A program made the translations under genes and the position numbers. The notes beneath the pieces are model-generated. The model was not told the DNA's origin. It saw only the letters and a list, made by a program, of their open reading frames with translations, and searched no databases. A DNA stretch of 64,000 nucleotides from Variovorax ginsengisoli (GTDB lineage Bacteria > Pseudomonadota > Gammaproteobacteria > Burkholderiales > Burkholderiaceae_C), in the NCBI RefSeq assembly GCF_030486595.1, contig NZ_JAUJZH010000010.1, positions 62,001 through 126,000 of the forward strand, written 5' to 3'. Shown here piece by piece: positions 17,504 to 25,986 of the stretch. Within the stretch, counting starts at the first letter, position 1. Each line of letters begins with the position of its first letter.

Positions 17504-17607
17504 TCACAGTTCCTTGAACGACACGATGAGGACGTCACTCTCACCTTGCCCGACGCGACCAAGGTCTTGACGACCGACAGTTTGCTATGGGGCGATTTCT
17601 TTTCCAC
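17504..17607 (-). pseudogene. mqsR: mqsR toxin remnant with internal deletion
   Basis: Starting at GTG 17607 the frame reads MEKKSPHSKLSVVKTLVASG then KVRV, which matches the start of MqsR (E. coli begins MEKRTPHTRLSQVKKLV). It then jumps, in another frame, to DVLIVSFKEL and a TGA at 17504, which is the MqsR C-terminus. Only 104 nt remain of about 297, so roughly 190 bp from the middle are lost, including the catalytic core, and the frame is shifted. The mRNA interferase cannot be made. Upstream operator and downstream mqsA are intact, so the deletion hit only the toxin. Confidence 0.88.
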
Positions 17608-17616
17608 GGCGAGATT

Positions 17617-17629
17617 AACCCTGTTGGTT
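17617..17629. promoter_or_regulatory. MqsA operator palindrome
   Basis: AACC-CTGTT-GGTT, a 13-bp dyad 9 bp before the mqsR remnant start. It has the same arm sequence and spacing as the E. coli mqsRA operator (AACC-N5-GGTT). A further GGTTAA half-site lies about 15 bp away. It should still bind the retained MqsA. Confidence 0.65.
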
Positions 17630-17722
17630 TATTTTGGCAAGTTGGTTAATGGCTGCGCTGCAGGCCAATGTCCCTGCGGTCATGTCGGAGGGAAATAAAA
17701 ATGCTGGCTGCCCACAAGAATG

Positions 17723-17738
17723 CTGTATAAAAATACAG
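17723..17738. promoter_or_regulatory. LexA (SOS) box
   Basis: CTGTATAAAAATACAG matches the proteobacterial LexA consensus CTGT-N8-ACAG, with the AT-rich centre expected. It ends 14 bp before the imuA start, so LexA bound here would block the promoter of the imuA-imuB-dnaE2 cassette until DNA damage triggers cleavage. Confidence 0.88.
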
Positions 17739-17752
17739 TTATCCGATCCATC

Positions 17753-18550
17753 ATGGGCCTTCCTTCCCTCGACCCCTTCTCCTCCTCCGCGCGCCTCAAG
17801 GTCTGGCGCGCGGACGAGCTGGGCCTGGCCGATGCGCAGGTCATCGGCACCGGCCACGCCGCCCTCGACGCGCAGCTGCCGGGGGGCGGCTGGCCGGTCG
17901 GCGCCATGACCGAGCTGCTGCAGCCGGCGCCCGAAGCCCATGCCTGGCAACTGCTGCTGCCCGCCCTGTCGCAGGCGGTGCAGGGCGGCGCCGGCCCGGT
18001 CGCTCTGATCGGCGCGCCGTACGAGCCTTTCGGGCCGTCGCTGGCAGCCGGTGGACTGCCGATCGAATCGCTGCTGTGGATCCGCAGCGAGGCGCCCGCC
18101 GCCCGGCTCTGGGCCTGCGAACAGGCGCTGCGCTGCGCCGACGTGGCCGCCGTGCTGGCCTGGCTGCCGCAGGCGAGGGTGGGCGAATTGCGGCGGCTGC
18201 AGCTGGCGGCGGCGCAGCACGAGTCGCTGCTGTTCGTGTTCCGGCCCGCGAACGCGGCGGCGTCGACCTCGCCGGCGCGCCTGCGGCTGCAACTGATGGC
18301 CTGCGAGGACGACCGGACGCAGATCGATGTCCACATCCTCAAGCGCCGCGGTCCGCCGCTGGCTTCGCCGATCCAACTGCCGGCGCGCAGCCGGCGCATG
18401 ACGGCGCTGCTGGCCGCGAGCCAGTTGCGGCGCAAGCTGCTGCGGCAGCAAGAAGGCGTGGGGCAGCCCGGCGAAGGTGCGACGGTGGTGCGCCTCGATA
18501 TCTTTTCAGGAAAACGACATGCACTGGATCGCATTGCGTTGGCAGCCTGA
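17753..18550 (+). CDS. imuA: Translesion synthesis protein ImuA
   Basis: RecA/SulA-like accessory of the ImuAB-DnaE2 mutasome, 265 aa. It begins MGLPSLDPFSSSARLKVWRA and carries the family stretch ALDAQLPGGGWPVGAMTELL; the usual Walker A is degenerate. ATG 17753 is chosen because the earlier in-frame start at 17720 lies upstream of the LexA box. It is the first gene of the SOS cassette; its last 32 bp overlap imuB. ImuA links the mutasome to RecA and ImuB in the species studied. Confidence 0.9.
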   Translation: MGLPSLDPFSSSARLKVWRADELGLADAQVIGTGHAALDAQLPGGGWPVGAMTELLQPAPEAHAWQLLLPALSQAVQGGAGPVALIGAPYEPFGPSLAAGGLPIESLLWIRSEAPAARLWACEQALRCADVAAVLAWLPQARVGELRRLQLAAAQHESLLFVFRPANAAASTSPARLRLQLMACEDDRTQIDVHILKRRGPPLASPIQLPARSRRMTALLAASQLRRKLLRQQEGVGQPGEGATVVRLDIFSGKRHALDRIALAA

Positions 18551-19835
18551 AGAAGTACAGCTTCCATCCCACGAAGCACTCGGCTGGTGGGCCCTGCAGT
18601 TCACCCCGCGCGTCGCCTGGGTCGACGAAGCCCTGCTGCTCGAGGTGTCGGCTTGCGAGCGCCTGTGGGGCGGGCGGCTGGGCCTGATGCGGCAGATCGC
18701 CAGCCTCAACCCCGCGGCACCGGTGCGCGTGCAGCAGGCCCAGGGCGCGACCAGCCTGGTGGCGCTGGCCCGGCTGCGCATGTTCGCGCGCGGCCAGCAG
18801 CCGCCGGCCGATCTGCCCGCGGACCTGCCGCTCGACACGCTGAGCGCCGCGCACGCGCACCTCGACGTGCTGGCGCACCTGGGCTGCCGCACCTGGGGCG
18901 AGGTGGCGGCGCTGCCGCGCGGCGGCCTCACGCGCCGCTTCGGCAAGGAACTGCGCGCGGCGCTCGATGCAGCCTGGGGCCTGGGTCCCGAAAGCCATCG
19001 CTGGCTCACGCTGCCCGACGTGTTCGAGCAGAAGCTCGAACTGCCCGCGCTGGCCGAGGGCGCCAGCGAGCTCATGTGGTCGGCCAACCGCCTGCTCGCG
19101 GCGCTGTCGATCTGGCTGCGCGCCCGGCAGCGCGGCGCGGTGTCGCTCGAACTGCAATGGACGCTCGACCTCAAGCGCTTCAACGGCGTCGACCTGCCGC
19201 CGCACCAGCAGATCGTGGTTCGCACGGCCGAGCCGACCCAGGACATGGCGCACCTGCGCCGCCTGATGGCCGAGAAACTCGCGCTTACCACGCTGGCCGC
19301 ACCGGCGAGCTGGCTGCGCCTGCGCACGCTCGACACCACGCCCTGGGCCGGCGCCAGCACCAGCTTCCTGCCCGAGGACAACCGCAAGGGCGACAAGCTG
19401 CACGAACTGGTCGAACGGCTCAGCGCGCGGCTCGGCCCGCAGCAGGTGCTGCGGGCGGTGGCCCAGGCCGATCACCGCCCCGAGCGCCGGCAGTCCTGGC
19501 AGCCGGCGCTGCGCACGGCGGGCAAGGCAGTGGCGGCGCCAGCGCCGTCTCCGGCCGATGCGATCTACCCGGCATGGCTGCTGCCCGAACCCCTGCTCCT
19601 CGAGATGGACGGCGAGCGTCCGTGCTGGCGCGGACCGCTGCGCAAGCTGATCGGTCCCCAGCGGGTCGAGGCCGGCTGGTGGGGCGGCGTGGGGGAGGGT
19701 GGCCATCCCGCGGTGCGCGACTATTACGTCGCCGAGAGCCCCGGGGCCGGCCTGGTCTGGATCTTCCGCGAGCGTCCGACCGCCTGCTTTTCGGAGGGCG
19801 AGGTGCGCTGGTACCTGCAAGGCCTCTATGCCTGA
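18519..19835 (+). CDS. imuB: Inactive Y-family polymerase-like protein ImuB
   Basis: Scaffold of the ImuAB-DnaE2 complex, 438 aa. It has the palm/fingers and little-finger layout of Y-family polymerases, but the N-terminal catalytic DxD strand is replaced by MHWIALRWQPEE, as in known ImuB proteins, so it should not polymerise. Known homologues bind the beta clamp, ImuA and DnaE2. The start overlaps imuA by 32 bp and the stop overlaps dnaE2 by 8 bp, so the three genes form one tightly coupled SOS operon. Confidence 0.9.
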   Translation: MHWIALRWQPEEVQLPSHEALGWWALQFTPRVAWVDEALLLEVSACERLWGGRLGLMRQIASLNPAAPVRVQQAQGATSLVALARLRMFARGQQPPADLPADLPLDTLSAAHAHLDVLAHLGCRTWGEVAALPRGGLTRRFGKELRAALDAAWGLGPESHRWLTLPDVFEQKLELPALAEGASELMWSANRLLAALSIWLRARQRGAVSLELQWTLDLKRFNGVDLPPHQQIVVRTAEPTQDMAHLRRLMAEKLALTTLAAPASWLRLRTLDTTPWAGASTSFLPEDNRKGDKLHELVERLSARLGPQQVLRAVAQADHRPERRQSWQPALRTAGKAVAAPAPSPADAIYPAWLLPEPLLLEMDGERPCWRGPLRKLIGPQRVEAGWWGGVGEGGHPAVRDYYVAESPGAGLVWIFRERPTACFSEGEVRWYLQGLYA

Positions 19836-22800
19836 ACTCAGCGACAAGAAAACGCGCTCGCTCATGCTCGGCGACGTGCACCCGCTGCCGCAGCGGCACA
19901 AGCCCGCGCCGGGCCTGCCGGGCTATGCCGAGCTGCACTGCCTCACGAACTTCAGCTTCCAGCGCGGCGCCTCCACGCCCGAGGAACTGGTGGAACGCGC
20001 CTATCACCTCGGCTATGCGGCGCTCGCGATCACCGACGAATGCTCGGTCGCCGGCGTGGTGCGCGCCCATGTCGGCCTGCGCGAACTGCCGGCCAAGCTC
20101 GATGCCTACGAGCGCGAACATCCCGAAGAGCCGCCGATCCCGCGCAACCCGGATTTCCGGCTGCTGTTCGGCAGCGAGTTCCGCTTCGAGCGCTTCCGGC
20201 TGGTGGTGATCGCCAACGACACCGAGGGCTGGGGCAACCTCTGCGAGTTCATCACGGCGGCGCGCAACACCGAGCTGCCGAAGGGCGAGTACCGCGTGAG
20301 CTGGGAGGGCAGCGAGGTGGCCTCGCTGCAGCACTGCCAGATTCTCTTCGTGCCCGATCGCAAGCCCGGCGAGGCCATCGATGCCGACGCGCTGCACGAC
20401 GACCTGACGGCCGCCCGGGTGCTGTTCGGCGACAGTCTCTGGCTGGCCCTGGAGATGCTCAACGAACTCGATGACGATCTCTGGTTCGTCGCGCTTTTCG
20501 AGGCCGGCCAGCGCGCCGGCGTGCCTCTGGTGGCGGCCGGCGACGTCCGCATGCATTCGCGTGCGCGCAAGCCGCTGCACGACGTGCTGACCGCGGTGCG
20601 CGAAGGCCGGACCGTGGCCGAATGCGGCTTCGCACTGCAGTCCAATGCCGAACGCTATCTGCGCCCGCGGGTGCGGCTGGCCGGGCTCTACATGGCCGAG
20701 ATGCTCGCCAACACCCTCGTCGTGGCCGATAGCTGCCGCTTCGACCCCAAGGTGATCCGCGAGAACTACAAGTACCCGCTCGAAAGCGTCGGCATCGACG
20801 AGACCCCGACGCAGACGCTGGCACGCAAGACCTGGGAAGGGGCGCTCGCCAGGTACCCGATCGAGAGCTTCGCCTCGGGCATTCCCGAGCGCGTGTGCCG
20901 GCAGGTCCAGCGCGAGCTCGCGCTGATCCACGAGCTCGGCTACGAGATGTTCTTCCTCACGGTCGAGGACATCGTGCGCTTCGCGCGCTCGCAGAACATC
21001 CTGTGCCAGGGCCGCGGCTCCTCGGCCAACTCGGCGGTCTGCTATTGCCTGGGCATCACCGCAATCCCGCCCGAAAAAGGCACGCTGCTGTTCGAGCGCT
21101 TCCTGAGCCGCCATCGCCTCGAGCCGCCCGACATCGACGTCGACTTCGAGCACCAGCGGCGCGAAGTGGTCATCCAGTACATCTACGACAAGTACGGCCG
21201 TGACCGGGCCGCCATCGCCGCGGTCGTGATCTGCTATCGCTCCCGCAGCGCACTGCGCGACGTCGGCAAGGCGCTCGGCATCGACGCCCGGCTGGTCGAC
21301 GAATTCGCCAAGGACCACTACTGGTTCGACGAGACCGTGCTCGGCGAGCAGCTGCAGGCGGCGGCCGAGCGCGCTTGTGTCCAGGAAGACGCGCTCAGGC
21401 TGCAGCAGTGGATCGATCTCACCGTCAGCCTCAAGGGCTTCCCGCGCCACTTGAGCCAGCATGTGGGCGGTTTCGTGCTGACCCACACCCGGCTCACGCG
21501 CCTGGTGCCGGTCGAGAAAGCCTCGATGAAAGACCGCTCGGTGATCCAGTGGGAGAAGGACGACCTCGAGGCCATCGGCATGCTCAAGGTCGATGTGCTC
21601 GCGCTCGGCATGCTGAGCGCCATCCGCCGCGGGCTCGAGCTCATGAACCGCTGGCGCGGCAGCACGATCGAGATGCACCAGGTGCCGAACGACGATCCGA
21701 AGGTGTTCGACATGGTCTGCGACGCCGACACCGTCGGCGTGTTCCAGATCGAGAGCCGGGCCCAGATGTCGATGCTGCCGCGCCTGAAGCCGCGCACCTA
21801 CGAAGACCTGGTGATCGAGGTCGCGATCGTGCGGCCCGGGCCGATACAAGGCGGCATGGTGCACCCCTACCTGAAGCAGCGCGAGCGGGTGAGTAAGGGG
21901 CTGGCCATCCACTACGAGAAGGAAGAGTTGCGGCCTGCCCTGGAGCGCACGCTGGGGGTGCCGATCTTCCAGGAGCAGGTGATGCAGATCGCGATGATCG
22001 CGGCCGAGTTCACGGCCGACGAGGCCGACCAGCTGCGCCGCGCGATGGCGGCGTGGAAGCGCAAGGGCGGCCTCGGCAAGTTCCACGACAAGCTCGTCGA
22101 GGGCATGGTCGGACGCGGCTACCAGCGCAGCTTCGCGGAGGCGATCTTCAAGCAGATCCTCGGCTTCGGCGACTACGGCTTCCCCGAGAGCCATGCGGCC
22201 AGCTTCGCGCTGCTGGTCTGCGTCAGCGCCTGGCTCAAGCGCCACGAACCCGCCTGCTTCCTGGCCGCGCTGCTCGATGCCCAGCCGATGGGCTTCTACA
22301 GCCCGTCGCAGCTGGTGCAGGATGCGCGGCGCCATGGCGTCGAGGTGCGGCCGGTCGACGTCACGGCCAGCGACATGGACAGTACGCTCGAGGCGCGCGC
22401 CCCCGATGCGCCGCGCATGCCGCCCGGCACCGATGCGCGCCATGCCGAGCGCCTGGGCAACGACAACCAGCCGGCCGTTCGACTGGGCCTGAAGCGCGTG
22501 GCCAGCCTCAGCGAGGCGGGTGCGAAGCGACTGCTGGCGGCACGCGCCCAGGCGGCCTTCACCAGCACCGAAGACCTGGCGCTGCGCGCCGAGCTCGATG
22601 CCCGGGACATGGCGGCGCTGGCCGCGGCCGATGCCCTGATGTCGCTCTCGGGCCATCGCCGGCAGCAGGTGTGGGATGCCACCGCGCAGCGGCGTGCGCC
22701 GGCCCTGCTCAAGGGCGTGCCGATCGACGAGCCGGCCTTGCGATTGCCGGCCGCGCCCGAGGGCGAGGAGATCGTCGGCGACTACGCCTCGCTCGGCCTC

Positions 22801-23193
22801 ACGCTGCGCCGCCATCCGCTGGCGCTGCTGCGTTCGCGGCTGGCGCGGATGCGGCTCATGAGCTCCGAGCAGCTGCGCCCGCTGCCCAGCGGCCAGACCG
22901 TACGGGCCTGCGGCATCGTCAAGGGCCGCCAGCGTCCGCAGACCGCCAACGGCACGATCTTCGTCACGCTCGAGGACGAGACCGGCAACGTCAACGTGAT
23001 CGTCTGGAGCCACGTGGTCGAGGCCTGGCGCGAGCCGCTGCTCAAGTCGCAGTTGCTGGCGGTGCAGGGCACCTGGCAGCGCGACGTCGACAGCGGCGGC
23101 GAGGTGCGCCACCTGGTGGCGACCGGCTTCAAGGACCTCACGCCGCTGCTCGGGCGGCTCGCGGACAGCAACAGGAGCCGCGACTTCCACTAG
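19828..23193 (+). CDS. dnaE2: Error-prone DNA polymerase DnaE2
   Basis: C-family polymerase for damage-induced mutagenesis, 1121 aa. An N-terminal PHP domain (AELHCLTNFSFQRGAS and ALAITDE) precedes the palm, which has the catalytic triad: PPDIDVDFEH and the third Asp in MLKVDVLALGML. Fingers, a helix-hairpin-helix segment and a C-terminal OB domain (VRACGIVKGRQRPQTANGT) complete it. No proofreading exonuclease is present. ATG 19828 lies inside the end of imuB. Induced through the upstream LexA box, it copies past lesions with ImuB as its link to the sliding clamp. Confidence 0.94.
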   Translation: MPELSDKKTRSLMLGDVHPLPQRHKPAPGLPGYAELHCLTNFSFQRGASTPEELVERAYHLGYAALAITDECSVAGVVRAHVGLRELPAKLDAYEREHPEEPPIPRNPDFRLLFGSEFRFERFRLVVIANDTEGWGNLCEFITAARNTELPKGEYRVSWEGSEVASLQHCQILFVPDRKPGEAIDADALHDDLTAARVLFGDSLWLALEMLNELDDDLWFVALFEAGQRAGVPLVAAGDVRMHSRARKPLHDVLTAVREGRTVAECGFALQSNAERYLRPRVRLAGLYMAEMLANTLVVADSCRFDPKVIRENYKYPLESVGIDETPTQTLARKTWEGALARYPIESFASGIPERVCRQVQRELALIHELGYEMFFLTVEDIVRFARSQNILCQGRGSSANSAVCYCLGITAIPPEKGTLLFERFLSRHRLEPPDIDVDFEHQRREVVIQYIYDKYGRDRAAIAAVVICYRSRSALRDVGKALGIDARLVDEFAKDHYWFDETVLGEQLQAAAERACVQEDALRLQQWIDLTVSLKGFPRHLSQHVGGFVLTHTRLTRLVPVEKASMKDRSVIQWEKDDLEAIGMLKVDVLALGMLSAIRRGLELMNRWRGSTIEMHQVPNDDPKVFDMVCDADTVGVFQIESRAQMSMLPRLKPRTYEDLVIEVAIVRPGPIQGGMVHPYLKQRERVSKGLAIHYEKEELRPALERTLGVPIFQEQVMQIAMIAAEFTADEADQLRRAMAAWKRKGGLGKFHDKLVEGMVGRGYQRSFAEAIFKQILGFGDYGFPESHAASFALLVCVSAWLKRHEPACFLAALLDAQPMGFYSPSQLVQDARRHGVEVRPVDVTASDMDSTLEARAPDAPRMPPGTDARHAERLGNDNQPAVRLGLKRVASLSEAGAKRLLAARAQAAFTSTEDLALRAELDARDMAALAAADALMSLSGHRRQQVWDATAQRRAPALLKGVPIDEPALRLPAAPEGEEIVGDYASLGLTLRRHPLALLRSRLARMRLMSSEQLRPLPSGQTVRACGIVKGRQRPQTANGTIFVTLEDETGNVNVIVWSHVVEAWREPLLKSQLLAVQGTWQRDVDSGGEVRHLVATGFKDLTPLLGRLADSNRSRDFH

Positions 23194-23209
23194 GCCGGCC
23201 AGGCCGCCC

Positions 23210-24205
23210 TCAGGCCGCCGGTTGCGTGCGCTCCTGCGCCGTGACCGTGCGGGTCATCAGGCGGCCCTCGCGCAGCAGCGACACCTCGACCGGGCGCCCG
23301 ATCCGGTCGGCGCCGAGCAGGCGCAGCAGGTCGTCGGCGCCCGCGATCGTCACGCCGTCCAGCGCCACCAGCAGGTCGCCCAGCCGCAGGCCGGCCCGCT
23401 CGGCGGCGCCGCCGGGCTGCAGCTCGCCGATCCGCACCGCGTGGGCGCCGGCCTGGATCAGGCGCGCCACGCGGCGCGGCAGCGGCACCGTCTGCGCCGC
23501 GATGCCCAGGTGCGCGCGCCGCACCCGGCCATGGGCGATGAACTCCCCGATCACGAAGCGAGCGGTGTTGCTGGATACCGCGAAGGCTAGCCCCTGGGCG
23601 CCGGCGATCATGGCGGTGTTGATGCCCACCACCTGCCCGGACGCGGCCACCAGCGCGCCGCCGGAGTTACCGGGATTGAGCGCCACGTCGGTCTGGATCA
23701 CGTCGTCGATCAGGTGCCCGCTCTGCGAGCGCAGCGAACGACCGAGCGCCGACACGATGCCGGCCGTGATGGTCGATTCGAAACCCAGCGGATTGCCGAT
23801 CGCCACCACCAGGTGGCCGCGCTGCAGCCGCTTCGAATCGCCCAGCGACGCGGCCGACGTACCGCGCGGAAGCGCGACCCGCAGCAGCGCCAGGTCGGTG
23901 GCCGGATCGTCGCCCAGCACCTCGGCCTCGCTGTCGCCGCCCTCCGCCAGGCCGACGCGCACGCGCCGGGCGCCGGCCACCACATGGCTGTTGGTGAGCA
24001 CCAGTCCATCGCCCGCGATGACCACGCCCGAGCCCAGTCCGGCGCGCCGTCCAGTCGGGCCGCTCTGCACCCGCACCACCGCGGGACCGACGCTGTCGGC
24101 CACGCCGGCTACCGCACGCGAGTAGGCGTCGAGCAGCGCCTCCTGCGGCGCCTCGGGCAGGCCGCTCTCGTCGGGGGCATCGGTGGCGGGGCGTTCGTCG
24201 AACAT
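23210..24205 (-). CDS. HtrA-like serine protease with PDZ domain, apparently active
   Basis: S1C (DegP/HtrA) family protease, 331 aa. The triad is complete: His74 in LTNSHVVAG, Asp104 in ATDLALLRV, Ser181 in NPGNSGGAL. One C-terminal PDZ domain begins near LGIAAQTV. No signal peptide or membrane anchor is visible, so it would be cytoplasmic, unlike DegP. ATG 24205 follows a GAGG ribosome site; a TTG at 24217 is upstream. It is the third gene of a minus-strand operon with a LuxR-type regulator and a catalytically dead paralogue, overlapping or abutting each. Confidence 0.87.
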   Translation of the reverse strand: MFDERPATDAPDESGLPEAPQEALLDAYSRAVAGVADSVGPAVVRVQSGPTGRRAGLGSGVVIAGDGLVLTNSHVVAGARRVRVGLAEGGDSEAEVLGDDPATDLALLRVALPRGTSAASLGDSKRLQRGHLVVAIGNPLGFESTITAGIVSALGRSLRSQSGHLIDDVIQTDVALNPGNSGGALVAASGQVVGINTAMIAGAQGLAFAVSSNTARFVIGEFIAHGRVRRAHLGIAAQTVPLPRRVARLIQAGAHAVRIGELQPGGAAERAGLRLGDLLVALDGVTIAGADDLLRLLGADRIGRPVEVSLLREGRLMTRTVTAQERTQPAA

Positions 24206-24213
24206 GGGAATCC

Positions 24214-24585
24214 TCAAAGATGGATGACGCCCTGGCGCACGGCCTGGGCCACGGCGTCGGTGCGGCCGGTGGCGTCGAGCTTGTCGAGCAGCGAGCCGAC
24301 GTGGAACTTGGCGGTGTGGACCGAGATGCCAAGCCGGCGCGCGATGCCCTTGTTCGAGGCGCCCTCGGCCAGCAGGTCCAGCACCTCGAGTTCGCGCCGG
24401 GTCAGGGCCGTGTCGGGCTCGGGCGCGGGCTGCGCGCCGGCCGCCGTGAGCAGCAGGTCGGCCGGCTCGCCGGGCCGCGCCAGCCGCAGTTCAGGCAGGG
24501 GCGCCAACAGCGCGAGCAGACGCTCCGACAATCGCGGGTCGGCGATGTCGAGCGCGATCACGATCGGGTCCTGCGCGGTCGTCAT
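24214..24585 (-). CDS. LuxR-type helix-turn-helix regulator, no receiver domain
   Basis: 123 aa. The C-terminal half is a GerE/LuxR helix-turn-helix (LTRRELEVLDLLAEGASNKG then IARRLGISVHTAKFHVGSL), very typical. The N-terminal 55 residues (PIVIALDIADPRLSERLLAL) look like a shortened receiver-like fold without the phospho-acceptor Asp pattern, so it may sense a ligand or protein instead of a phosphate. ATG 24585 is 2 bp before the end of the upstream pseudo-protease gene. Placed between an active and an inactive HtrA protein, it probably regulates this operon. Confidence 0.85.
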   Translation of the reverse strand: MTTAQDPIVIALDIADPRLSERLLALLAPLPELRLARPGEPADLLLTAAGAQPAPEPDTALTRRELEVLDLLAEGASNKGIARRLGISVHTAKFHVGSLLDKLDATGRTDAVAQAVRQGVIHL

Positions 24586-24587
24586 GC

Positions 24588-25484
24588 TCAATCGGCCGGC
24601 CTTTCGCCCACGATGAGCTGCGCTTCGAGCGGCTCGCCGCCGCGCTTCAGCGACAGCCGGGCCACGCTGCCGACGCTGGCCGGCCCGAGCGCGCGCAGCA
24701 GCCGGCGCACGCTGTGCACCGGTTCGCCGTTCCAGGCCAGCAGCAGATCCCCCTGGTGCAGGCCGGCGGCGGCGCCGGGGCCGTCGGCGGCCACGCCCAT
24801 CACCATGGCGCCGAAGCCCGTCGGTTCGACCTTCACCGCTTGCAGCGCCAGGCCGAGGTAGCCGCGCGGCACCCGGCCGTGGGCCGCCAGCAGGCCGGCC
24901 ACGCGCTCGATCGTCGGGCCCGGGATCACCAGCACGCGGCGGCGCGGACCGAACACCGTCATGCCGATGGCCCGGCCGCGCGCATCCAGCGCCAGGCCGC
25001 CTTCGGCGCTGCGCCGCAGTCGCAGGTCGAGTTCGATCCGGGCGTCGATGTCGCCGCCGCGCAGGCTGCGCCAGGCCGGTCCGGCCAGCGCCACGATGCC
25101 GGCGGCCGCGACCGGGGCGCCGTCGGCGGCGCCGACGCCGAGCGCGATGACGCCGCTTTGCACCGGCGGTGCATCAAAGGCGACGGGGGTGGGCGAGGCG
25201 CCTGCGATGCGCAGCAGCGCGATGTCCGTGGCAGGATCGCGGCCGACCAGCGTCGCGGCCGCGTGGCTGCCATCGGGCAGGCCGACGACCAGTTCCACCT
25301 CGTCGGGAATGGCTTCCTCGCAGGTCACGATCAGCCCGTCGCGCCAGGCGAATCCGCTGGCGCGCACTCGCCCCGGTGGCACGGACTGCACCGCGACCAC
25401 GCTGCGCGAGGCCTGGGCCACGGCGCCGGCCATGGCGGTCGACAACTGTTCGAGCAGGGCGGGGGAAGAAGGGTCGATGGACAT
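24588..25484 (-). CDS. HtrA-like pseudoprotease with PDZ domain
   Basis: Paralogue of the neighbouring S1C protease, 298 aa, same fold and C-terminal PDZ domain (YLGLALQAV and GDLLLAWNGEPVHS). The catalytic residues are lost: the position of His74 is Glu57 (VTCEEAI in place of LTNSHVV), and the position of the nucleophile Ser is Glu161 (SAEGG in place of GNSGG). Asp87 in ATDIALLRI remains. The rest is well preserved and open, so this is a selected non-catalytic protein, perhaps a partner, adaptor or decoy. It is the first gene of the three-gene minus-strand operon. Confidence 0.83.
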   Translation of the reverse strand: MSIDPSSPALLEQLSTAMAGAVAQASRSVVAVQSVPPGRVRASGFAWRDGLIVTCEEAIPDEVELVVGLPDGSHAAATLVGRDPATDIALLRIAGASPTPVAFDAPPVQSGVIALGVGAADGAPVAAAGIVALAGPAWRSLRGGDIDARIELDLRLRRSAEGGLALDARGRAIGMTVFGPRRRVLVIPGPTIERVAGLLAAHGRVPRGYLGLALQAVKVEPTGFGAMVMGVAADGPGAAAGLHQGDLLLAWNGEPVHSVRRLLRALGPASVGSVARLSLKRGGEPLEAQLIVGERPAD

Positions 25485-25498
25485 GGGAGCTCCTTAGA

Positions 25499-25549
25499 TG
25501 GCTTCATTGTGGGAAGCCACAAGGCCCGCGGTAACTGCCCGGATGGGCA
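25499..25549. promoter_or_regulatory. Two inverted repeats upstream of the HtrA/LuxR operon
   Basis: TGGCTTC-N7-GAAGCCA at 25499-25519 (perfect arms) begins 15 bp before the pseudoprotease start; TGCCC-GGAT-GGGCA at 25536-25549 lies further out. LuxR-type proteins bind dyads of about this size, so one or both may be the operator of the operon's own regulator. The first could also form an mRNA hairpin. Confidence 0.45.
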
Positions 25550-25646
25550 GGCGCACTCATGTCCGTTGCGCATCAATGCCCGCACTCGATTTCATCGGGG
25601 AGAAGGCGTCTGCAGGTCTAGCATCGACGCACGACGAGGTGCGATC

Positions 25647-25919
25647 ATGGTGCTGAATTTTCAAGGTGCTAACAGCGGTGCGACGACCGTGCCGGGCGCG
25701 CACGGACCCGCGACGCGAGCCGCCGAAGCGAGGCAGGCGGCGGTGCCGGCGCCTGCGATGGCGCACCGCGCCGCTCGCGCCGATCCGATCGCCGAATTCT
25801 TCGCCCGCGCGGCCGAAGACCGCTACCGCGGCTGGGACGCCGTCGCCGATGTGGCGCACTGGCTCAGCGTGGCGGTCGGCGGCGCCTTCATGGCGGCGGC
25901 CGCGCTCGGCTGGTTCTAG
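25647..25919 (+). CDS. Hypothetical small protein with C-terminal membrane segment
   Basis: 90 aa, not recognised. ATG 25647 follows an ACGAGG ribosome-like site. The N-terminal half is Ala/Thr/Pro-rich (NSGATTVPGAHGPATRAAEA), then an amphipathic stretch (IAEFFARAAEDRYRGWDAV) and a C-terminal hydrophobic helix (LSVAVGGAFMAAAALGWF). This suggests a tail-anchored inner-membrane peptide. It is divergent from the HtrA/LuxR operon and 67 bp before the next plus-strand gene. Coding status is probable but not certain. Confidence 0.55.
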   Translation: MVLNFQGANSGATTVPGAHGPATRAAEARQAAVPAPAMAHRAARADPIAEFFARAAEDRYRGWDAVADVAHWLSVAVGGAFMAAAALGWF

Positions 25920-25986
25920 AAGCCGTGGAGCGCAGCCGGGTTGTCGACCGGCATCCGATCGTTCGAGTTTTCGCTAACCTGTCGCG

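Noticed and set aside
19420..23190. 1256-codon minus-strand open frame opposite imuB/dnaE2
   Set aside because: High GC makes long antisense frames common; the translation is His/Arg/Leu-rich with no motif, while the plus strand encodes dnaE2 with all catalytic residues.
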